Of a stretch of DNA of 64,000 bases, positions 58,447-64,000 are shown piece after piece. Each line of letters opens with the position of its first letter. Position 1 is the first letter of the stretch. Both the position numbers and the translations under genes were made by a program. The notes under the pieces were generated by a model that had not been told where the DNA came from, ran no database searches, and saw nothing but the letters and a program-made list of their open reading frames with translations. Source of the DNA: Pseudomonadota bacterium (GTDB lineage: Bacteria > Pseudomonadota > Alphaproteobacteria > Micavibrionales > CSBR16-224); contig CP053449.1 of assembly GCA_013285465.1 (NCBI GenBank), positions 2,008,735 to 2,072,734 on the forward strand, in the 5' to 3' direction.

Positions 58447-59568
58447 ATGCCGCCGAAAAAAACACTGCCAAAAAAAACGCTGATCGTCACAGGGAATAAC
58501 CTGCCGGAAACGCTGAAAGAGGCGCTGACGGATTTATGCAGCCAAACGGACGGCATTGAGACCGTGCCTGCAAGTATTGCCAGCTTTGCCAGCGGCGAGC
58601 CCTTTGCCGAGTTGTTTTTCGGCGCAGAACAAGACCATGCCGCCAATCAGAAAAAGATCAAAGATGCGGATGTGGTGATTGTGCAATCCACCTCCGCACC
58701 GGTCAGCGAAAGCTGTATGCAGCTGCTGCTGGCGGCCGCCAGTGCCAAGAGATACGGCGCAAAATCGGTAACGGCCGTGATGCCTTTTGCCGCCTTCGCG
58801 CGTCAGGACCGTGAATTTGACGGACGTTTTACCTCCGTTGCGGGTGAAGACTTTCCCCGATTGTTGAAAGCCGCCGGTGTAGACGGCATCGTCACAATTG
58901 ATCTGCATTCCAAAGCGGCGGAAAATTTCTATCAACAGGTTTTCGGCACAGAAAATGCGCATTTCCTCAGCAGTGCCGCTTTTGCAGCCGAAACGCTGAC
59001 GCAAGGCAAAGCCACACAGGAGACCGTCGTTTTCGGCGCACCCGACGGCGCCGACAAGCCAAATGACCGCGGCCAGCAGCGCGCCGCCGCCGTTGCCAAA
59101 GCCGCCGGATTGCCTGATAAAGGCGCCTTGTTCAAAATCTGGAAAGAACATACCGGCGTCAGCGCCACCAAGATCAACCGTTTCGAAGGCGATGTCGCCG
59201 GAAAAAGCTGCATCATCATCGATGATATGACCGATAGCGGCGGCACGCTGCGCAATGCGGCAAAAACGCTGAAACAAAACGGCGCGAAAGAGGCCGTCTG
59301 TTATATCACGCACGGGCTGTTCACCGGCAATGCGCTGGAACATCTGATGACCGAGAAAACGGGCAACAGCTATACGATTGACCGTCTGGTCATTGCCGAT
59401 ACCGTTCCCGATATTGCGGAAAAACTGGCAAAGCTGAAGACGCAATATCCCGCCATCGGCAAAAGGATCACGATCATGTCGACCGCCGCACTGATCACCG
59501 AGAAAATCAAGGCATTGCACAAAACCGCCAAAACAGCGGCACAAAACGCCCCGAAACGCGGCATTTAA
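58447..59568 (+). CDS. prs: ribose-phosphate pyrophosphokinase (PRPP synthetase)-like protein
   Basis: The protein has 373 residues, longer than the usual 310-320. N-terminal half: TLIVTGNNL, ASFASGEPFAELFF, DVVIVQSTSAPVSESCMQLLLAAASAKRYGAKSVTAVMPF with ARQDREFDGR, then GVDGIVTIDLHSK. The C-terminal half has the PRPP loop as CIIIDDMTDSGGTLRNAAKTL (usual form VDDMIDTGGT). The loop normally reading VSPDxGG is here FGAPDGADKPNDRGQQRA, an unusual change. It is the first gene of the NAD salvage operon and would supply PRPP to PncB. ATG 58447 is chosen over upstream start 58375. A specialised activity, such as phage ADP-ribose-pyrophosphate synthetases have, cannot be excluded. Confidence 0.8.
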   Translation: MPPKKTLPKKTLIVTGNNLPETLKEALTDLCSQTDGIETVPASIASFASGEPFAELFFGAEQDHAANQKKIKDADVVIVQSTSAPVSESCMQLLLAAASAKRYGAKSVTAVMPFAAFARQDREFDGRFTSVAGEDFPRLLKAAGVDGIVTIDLHSKAAENFYQQVFGTENAHFLSSAAFAAETLTQGKATQETVVFGAPDGADKPNDRGQQRAAAVAKAAGLPDKGALFKIWKEHTGVSATKINRFEGDVAGKSCIIIDDMTDSGGTLRNAAKTLKQNGAKEAVCYITHGLFTGNALEHLMTEKTGNSYTIDRLVIADTVPDIAEKLAKLKTQYPAIGKRITIMSTAALITEKIKALHKTAKTAAQNAPKRGI

Positions 59569-59590
59569 GATTTTATAAGGAGTTTTTCAA

Positions 59591-61525
59591 ATGGGTTTTA
59601 TCGCAGACAGCTACAGCACAGAGCAGACAAGCCCGCTGATGACGGATAAATATCATTTCACCACGGCCTATGCCTATTGGCTGGAGGGGCGTGCCGATAA
59701 TAATGCCGTTTTCTATATGTTCGGCCGCAAAGAAGCCTTGAACGGCGGCTATACCGTCGCCGCAGGGCTGGAAGGCGTGATTGATATCGTGCATCGCTGG
59801 CAGGATAACGGCTTCACCGATCAGGATATTGCCTTCCTGCGCACGCAAAAAACACCTTCCGGCAAACAGCAATTCCCCGAAGAATTCCTGGATTATCTGC
59901 AGGAGATGGATTTCAAACTGAAAATCGACGCCGCCCCCGAAGGTGCCGTCTTCTTTCCGCAAGAACCTGTCTTGCGCGTTGAAGGGCCGATTGCACAGGT
60001 CAAAATGCTGGAATCCGTCGCCCTGTGTTTGCTGAACGGCCACAGCGCCTATGCCACTCATGCCGCACGCCAGCGTGATGTCATTGAGGTGGAGATGGAA
60101 AACGGCTCCCCGAAAGGCGCGGCCAGCGTACAGGGCTTGCGCCGCGGTCCGTCCCTCGGTGCCGCTCTGGAATCATCCCGCAGTCTGGGCATCGGCGGCT
60201 ATACCTCCACCTCAACCGGAACCGCCGCCAAACAAATGGGGCAGGCTTTCGCAGGTACGATGGATCATGCCTGGGTGATGACACATAAGGAAGAAGTCGG
60301 CGAAACGCCGCTGAAAGATCTGCTGAAACTTCAGGCGGAAGGCCGCAGCGAGGAATTGCAGGATTTACTGACGCAGGATGCCTTCCGCAGTTTTGCACTG
60401 GCGCATCCCGAAAGCGGCATTTTACTGGTTGATACTTACGATCCGTTAAAAGGTCTGGAAAATGCCATCACCGTCATCAAGGAACTGCATGCCGAAGGAT
60501 TGGGCAAACATTACGGCGTACGGTTTGATTCCGGCGATATCACGGAATATTCCAAAATCGCGCTGCGCCGCTTTGCGGAAGAAGGCTTTGTGACAGGTTT
60601 GGATAGTGAGAAAGTTTCGTCCATGAGTGATGCGGAACTCCTGAAACATGCCGATCAATGCCGCGTCTTCTGCGCAGCTGCGGACGGTATTCAGGAACAT
60701 TCGGCAAAGGAAATGCGTGAAAACGGCGCGTTTTTCAAATCATGGGGTATCGGCACGGGCGGGTCGCATGTCGCACCGCTGGGGCTGGTCTATAAAGCCG
60801 CCAGCGTTTATATGGAGGCCGCTTTTGAAGAGGATGCCGCCATGACGCCGGTGATGAAAGTCGCCGCCCATGCCCCCGTTAAATCCTCCAATCCGGGGCG
60901 CATTAATTCCCGCCGCTTTTTCGATGATAACGGTAAATTGTCGCATGTCGTCATTTATGACGAAGATAAAGGGCTGGATGCGACAGGCAGGGCCGTCAAT
61001 CTGCGCGATTTCACCGATACGGGTAAACCTGCCGCCGCCGGCAAAGCGCAGGATTTACTTGTGCCCGTCTTCGATAAATCAGGCAATTACGTGTATAACG
61101 AACCGGCAAAAATGGAATCCTTCCCCGGCAGCGGGCATATGGTGACCGATCTCGCCGCACTGGCTGACACGCTGCGCGACCAGCTGGAAATGCTGCCCGA
61201 TAACGTCCGCGCCGTGACCCGCCCGCGTGAAGAATTACTGGAAAAGAAAATGCTGCGCCTGCTGAAAGAGGCCAAAGCAGGCGGCAAAAAAGAACTGAAA
61301 CTGGATATCGCCGCGCTGGAACAGGATTTGCCGCCGGAAGTCGGGCATATTCCGGTCTTTCTGGATAAACAGCTGTTTGACCAGCGCATGGCCTGCGAAG
61401 CGGAACATGCCGTAAAATCCAATCAGGGCGGTGTCGGCGCATATACCGAACGCTTTGAAAATGACAATACGGGCAGCACCGCGCCGCAAGCGCCGCTGCC
61501 GAAAACCCGACAATTCAAAAGGTAG
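59591..61525 (+). CDS. pncB: nicotinate phosphoribosyltransferase, long form
   Basis: This enzyme makes nicotinate mononucleotide from nicotinate and PRPP in the Preiss-Handler pathway. It has 644 residues against 400-490 for typical members. Seen are PLMTDKYHFTTAYAYW, NNAVFYMFGRKEALNGGYTVAAGLEG, PQEPVLRVEGPIAQV, the RRGPSLGAALESSRS block, GGYTSTSTGTAAKQMG and AGTMDHAWVM (phosphoribosyl-site His), RFDSGDITEYS, and DLLVPVFDKSGNYVY near the usual end. About 85 residues after 560 are extra, with Lys/Glu helices. AAGGAG precedes the ATG. It lies between the PRPP-synthetase-like gene (22-base gap) and pncA (6-base gap). It is nicotinate-type, not NadV-type. Confidence 0.9.
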   Translation: MGFIADSYSTEQTSPLMTDKYHFTTAYAYWLEGRADNNAVFYMFGRKEALNGGYTVAAGLEGVIDIVHRWQDNGFTDQDIAFLRTQKTPSGKQQFPEEFLDYLQEMDFKLKIDAAPEGAVFFPQEPVLRVEGPIAQVKMLESVALCLLNGHSAYATHAARQRDVIEVEMENGSPKGAASVQGLRRGPSLGAALESSRSLGIGGYTSTSTGTAAKQMGQAFAGTMDHAWVMTHKEEVGETPLKDLLKLQAEGRSEELQDLLTQDAFRSFALAHPESGILLVDTYDPLKGLENAITVIKELHAEGLGKHYGVRFDSGDITEYSKIALRRFAEEGFVTGLDSEKVSSMSDAELLKHADQCRVFCAAADGIQEHSAKEMRENGAFFKSWGIGTGGSHVAPLGLVYKAASVYMEAAFEEDAAMTPVMKVAAHAPVKSSNPGRINSRRFFDDNGKLSHVVIYDEDKGLDATGRAVNLRDFTDTGKPAAAGKAQDLLVPVFDKSGNYVYNEPAKMESFPGSGHMVTDLAALADTLRDQLEMLPDNVRAVTRPREELLEKKMLRLLKEAKAGGKKELKLDIAALEQDLPPEVGHIPVFLDKQLFDQRMACEAEHAVKSNQGGVGAYTERFENDNTGSTAPQAPLPKTRQFKR

Positions 61526-61531
61526 AAAATA

Positions 61532-62218
61532 ATGGGAAAAAAAGCGCTTTTACTGATAGATGTACAAAATGATTTTTGCACCGGCGGCAATCTTGCCGTG
61601 CCCAATGGTGAAGAGATCGTACCTGTCATCAACAAACTGATGTCCGAAGGCGACTATGATCTGATCGCCGCATCGCTGGACTGGCACCCGCAAGATCACG
61701 GCAGTTTTGTGTCCCAGCATCCGGGGAAAAAAGTTTTTGAAACGGGCGAACTGTCAGGACAGCCGCAAATCATCTGGCCCGACCATTGTGTACAGGGTAC
61801 GAAAGGTGCGGAATTTCACCCCGATCTGGACAAAGAAAAAATCGACCATATCCAGACCAAAGGCACGGATAAAACCGTGGACAGTTACTCCGCCTTTCGC
61901 GACAATATGCAGGACAGGCTGACGGGGCTGTCCGACTATTTGCAGGAACAGGGCATCACCGAACTGCATATTTGCGGGCTTGCCACAGATGTCTGCGTGA
62001 AGTTTTCGCTGCTGGACGCCGCGGAACTGCTGCCCGGCGTTAAAATTGTGTTTGTGGAGGATGCCAGCCGCGGCTTGTCCGAAGATGCCGTCAATACCGC
62101 CAAACAGGAGATCAGCGCAGCGGGGATCGACATCAAACAAGCGGCGGAGCTGCTGCCGGAAAAGCCGCGCCCTGCTATTTGTCCCCGCCCGCCTACGCAG
62201 AAAAAATTCGGGCGTTAA
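61532..62218 (+). CDS. pncA: nicotinamidase
   Basis: This 228-residue isochorismatase-like hydrolase converts nicotinamide to nicotinate. Catalytic Asp 10 is in LLLIDVQNDFCTGGNLAV; metal ligands are in DWHPQDHGSF; WPDHCVQGTKGAEFHPDL is a diagnostic block; the Lys lies in the HIQTKGTDKTVDSYSAF region; the nucleophile Cys 155 is in GLATDVCVKFS. The C-terminal 20 residues are Pro/Lys-rich and extra. The start follows pncB by 6 bases and nadE begins 22 bases after the stop. With PncB and NadE it completes nicotinamide salvage except NadD, which is not in the window. Confidence 0.95.
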   Translation: MGKKALLLIDVQNDFCTGGNLAVPNGEEIVPVINKLMSEGDYDLIAASLDWHPQDHGSFVSQHPGKKVFETGELSGQPQIIWPDHCVQGTKGAEFHPDLDKEKIDHIQTKGTDKTVDSYSAFRDNMQDRLTGLSDYLQEQGITELHICGLATDVCVKFSLLDAAELLPGVKIVFVEDASRGLSEDAVNTAKQEISAAGIDIKQAAELLPEKPRPAICPRPPTQKKFGR

Positions 62219-62240
62219 AAGATAAAAGAAAGAGTTTAAA

Positions 62241-64000
62241 ATGGCGCAACGCATTGACCAGAACAGCTTTCCGATCAAGCTTGCCTCTGCCAGCTGCAAC
62301 CAGACAGGCGGCGACTGGCCGCGCAATCTGGCCAATATCTGCGCCGCGATTGATCAGGCCGCCGCAGACGGTGCCGATATTCTGGGACTGGAAGAACTCG
62401 GACTGACAGGCTATGAGCGCGGTGACGACTTTTTCTATTCCGATAACGACCTTATTTTGCAGATGCTGCGCATCATTGCCCGCTATGCCGCCGCAAAAGC
62501 CCCTGATCTGGTCATCTCCGTCGGACATCCGTGGTATTTCTCCGATAAGCATCTGCCCGCACAGGCAGACCGCCGCAAAAACCCGCTATTTAACCGCGTA
62601 AATAACTGTTTTGACGCGCAAAGTTTTCTGGCGCATGGCGATATCGCCGCCATTTCCGCCAAACGCTATCTGTTCAATTACGAACGCGGCTATGAAAAGC
62701 GCCATTTTGAAGAATGGAGCGAAGAGGCCGCCAACAGCTACGAAAACAAATACGGCAAAGGGCGGCACGGCACAATCGTGATCGAACTGCCGGAAACGGC
62801 GTTGCCCGACGGCACAAATATGCCGGAAAAAACCGTGCCTTTCGGTGCGCCTGTCATCCGTATCGGCGCAGGCGATAAAACCGCGCAGCTGACCCATATC
62901 ATTTGCGAGGAATACTGGATCGGCTCCCGCTTTGACGGTACAGGCGATAATGATGATTACGGGCAGGATAATCCGCTGGCACAGAAAGCACGGTATTTCG
63001 ACATTACCGTTGCGCTGAACCCGAATGCCAGCCCCCCTGCCCCGGAAAAAATCGACAAACACCGCGAACTGTGCAAACTGGCCTCCCGTCACTGTGAAGT
63101 TCTGGTGCATACGGACGGGCTTGGCTCTTCCGGTTCGACTTTTGCACAATTCGGCAGCCGCCTCATGGCGCAGGATGGCGAGATTATTTCCGAAGGTAAA
63201 CGCGCAAGTTTTCTGGATATGGCCTATACCAGCCAGATTGTGACCGTACGCGCCCCGCGCAATAAAGGTCATGCGCCGCATCTGTCCATCCCGCATCAAT
63301 TCAAAACCGATCACAGCCCCGCCATACAGGACGGCCCCGCCGCGTGGGAATACGGGGAACGTGCGGAATTCGAAGAGGAGATGCGCAACGAGCTGTTATG
63401 GCTGTTCGACTATATGCGCAAAAACCGTATTCAGGGCATTGCACAGGCGTTGAGCGGCGGGGCGGATTCCGGCTATAACGCCGCCAAACTGCGCCTGATG
63501 ATCGAACTGGCCGTTGCCGAACGCGGCATTGACGGTTTTCTGGATGCCATGCCGCATCTGACTTGTGCCGATAAAATCCGCGCCGCTTTCAAAACAGGCG
63601 GGGATGCCGCCGCCATCGACTGCGCCGCGGACGAGATGTTGACCTGCGTTTATATGGGCACGGATAACAGCTCGGAGGATACGCTGCGCGCCGCGCAAAC
63701 ACTGGTCGAAGGCGGCACGGATGAGAACGGTGATACGTTCAAAGGCATCGGCGGAAAATTTGAAAACCGCAATGTCCAAAACCTGCTGGAACAATATTGC
63801 CAAATTTATGCGGGAATGGACTCCCTGTCACTCTTTGCCAAAAATCCCGTTGCTTACGAAAATGTACAGGCGCGGGCGCGGCAGGTTTTGATTATGACCT
63901 TTGCCAATACCGAGAACAAACTCGCCATTTCCAACCCCAATCTGGATGAAGGCCGTAATTCCTATGCGACATGGGGCGGCGATCTGCATGGCGGCATGAT
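62241..64000 (+). CDS. nadE: glutamine-dependent NAD+ synthetase, 3' partial
   Basis: The frame is open to the window end, giving 586 residues of a two-domain enzyme. The N-terminal nitrilase-type glutaminase has the Glu in LGLEELGLTGYE, the Lys in FNYERGYEKRHF and the nucleophile Cys 222 in LTHIICEEYW. The C-terminal ATP-pyrophosphatase domain has the SGGADS loop from residue 405 and FANTENKLAISNPNLDEG near the edge. It amidates nicotinate adenine dinucleotide. The form with long insertions is like eukaryotic NADSYN. It closes the salvage cluster; the window cuts it before the stop. Confidence 0.95.
   Translation, partial: MAQRIDQNSFPIKLASASCNQTGGDWPRNLANICAAIDQAAADGADILGLEELGLTGYERGDDFFYSDNDLILQMLRIIARYAAAKAPDLVISVGHPWYFSDKHLPAQADRRKNPLFNRVNNCFDAQSFLAHGDIAAISAKRYLFNYERGYEKRHFEEWSEEAANSYENKYGKGRHGTIVIELPETALPDGTNMPEKTVPFGAPVIRIGAGDKTAQLTHIICEEYWIGSRFDGTGDNDDYGQDNPLAQKARYFDITVALNPNASPPAPEKIDKHRELCKLASRHCEVLVHTDGLGSSGSTFAQFGSRLMAQDGEIISEGKRASFLDMAYTSQIVTVRAPRNKGHAPHLSIPHQFKTDHSPAIQDGPAAWEYGERAEFEEEMRNELLWLFDYMRKNRIQGIAQALSGGADSGYNAAKLRLMIELAVAERGIDGFLDAMPHLTCADKIRAAFKTGGDAAAIDCAADEMLTCVYMGTDNSSEDTLRAAQTLVEGGTDENGDTFKGIGGKFENRNVQNLLEQYCQIYAGMDSLSLFAKNPVAYENVQARARQVLIMTFANTENKLAISNPNLDEGRNSYATWGGDLHGGM

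Noticed and set aside
59591-61525. Nicotinamide phosphoribosyltransferase (NadV/NAMPT)
   Set aside because: The N-terminal and PRPP-site blocks follow the nicotinate-type PncB pattern, and a nicotinamidase gene is adjacent.
1-64000. Mobile elements, prophage, CRISPR arrays, tRNA or rRNA genes
   Set aside because: No transposase, integrase, regularly spaced repeats, cloverleaf or rRNA-like segments were seen by eye; short or diverged RNA genes could be missed without a covariance search.

Overview
The window looks like chromosomal DNA of an alphaproteobacterium with an outer membrane. The reasons are the dnaG-rpoD and carA/carB-greA neighbourhoods, a Kdo transferase for LPS, a receiver protein with an FVGPDRRRR tail, and three exact TTAA-N7-TTAA motifs, the consensus of the alphaproteobacterial cell-cycle regulator CtrA, placed at promoters. 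Two proteins of a Dot/Icm-type (type IVB) secretion machine, DotI/IcmL and DotO/IcmB, lie apart on the chromosome. This arrangement would fit a predatory or host-associated lineage such as the Micavibrio-like bacteria, but the species assignment is only a guess. I found no tRNA, rRNA, CRISPR array, insertion sequence or prophage.

Layout. 1-5.9 kb: the end of an AI-2E-type permease, then on the minus strand gabD followed by three membrane-anchored genes (a DotI/IcmL protein, a diverged DotI-like protein, a one-helix protein), plus an orphan 581-residue protein. 6-10.6 kb: the minus-strand macromolecular synthesis block yqeY-dnaG-rpoD, with a hairpin in the rpoD leader. 10.7-20.4 kb: carA and carB separated by two tandem, recently duplicated membrane proteins with a spermidine-synthase-like domain, then greA. 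20.4-23.3 kb: an EamA-like protein and three tandem copies of an unknown two-helix protein behind a CtrA box. 23.3-30.8 kb: a MORN-repeat protein, alanine dehydrogenase, waaA and yejBEF (peptide ABC importer). 30.8-33.5 kb: a second CtrA-box locus with two unknown small proteins, NAD kinase and an acetyltransferase. 33.5-41.5 kb: DotO/IcmB, an M24 aminopeptidase P with an N-terminal extension, a NaChBac-like channel with an unusual filter, and pyruvate kinase. 41.5-46.3 kb: an acetyltransferase, yejA (far from yejBEF), a YceI-cytochrome b561-YceI operon, and a third CtrA-box locus encoding a small repeat protein closed by a strong terminator. 46.3-56.5 kb: a large ankyrin-repeat protein with an unusual C-terminal domain, a thioester alpha-2-macroglobulin of 1955 residues and a furanosidase-like beta-propeller enzyme. 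56.5-58.3 kb: a small protein, a receiver protein and its overlapping helical partner. 58.4-64 kb: an NAD salvage operon (PRPP-synthetase-like, nicotinate phosphoribosyltransferase, nicotinamidase, glutamine-dependent NAD synthetase cut by the window edge), preceded by a perfect inverted repeat over its candidate -35 element.

The least expected content is the set of three CtrA-box loci (20.9, 30.9 and 45.9 kb), all encoding short membrane or helical proteins that I do not recognise, and the scattered Dot/Icm components together with a candidate ankyrin effector. The housekeeping operons look intact. All functional statements rest on motif reading and remembered family features; no database search was possible.
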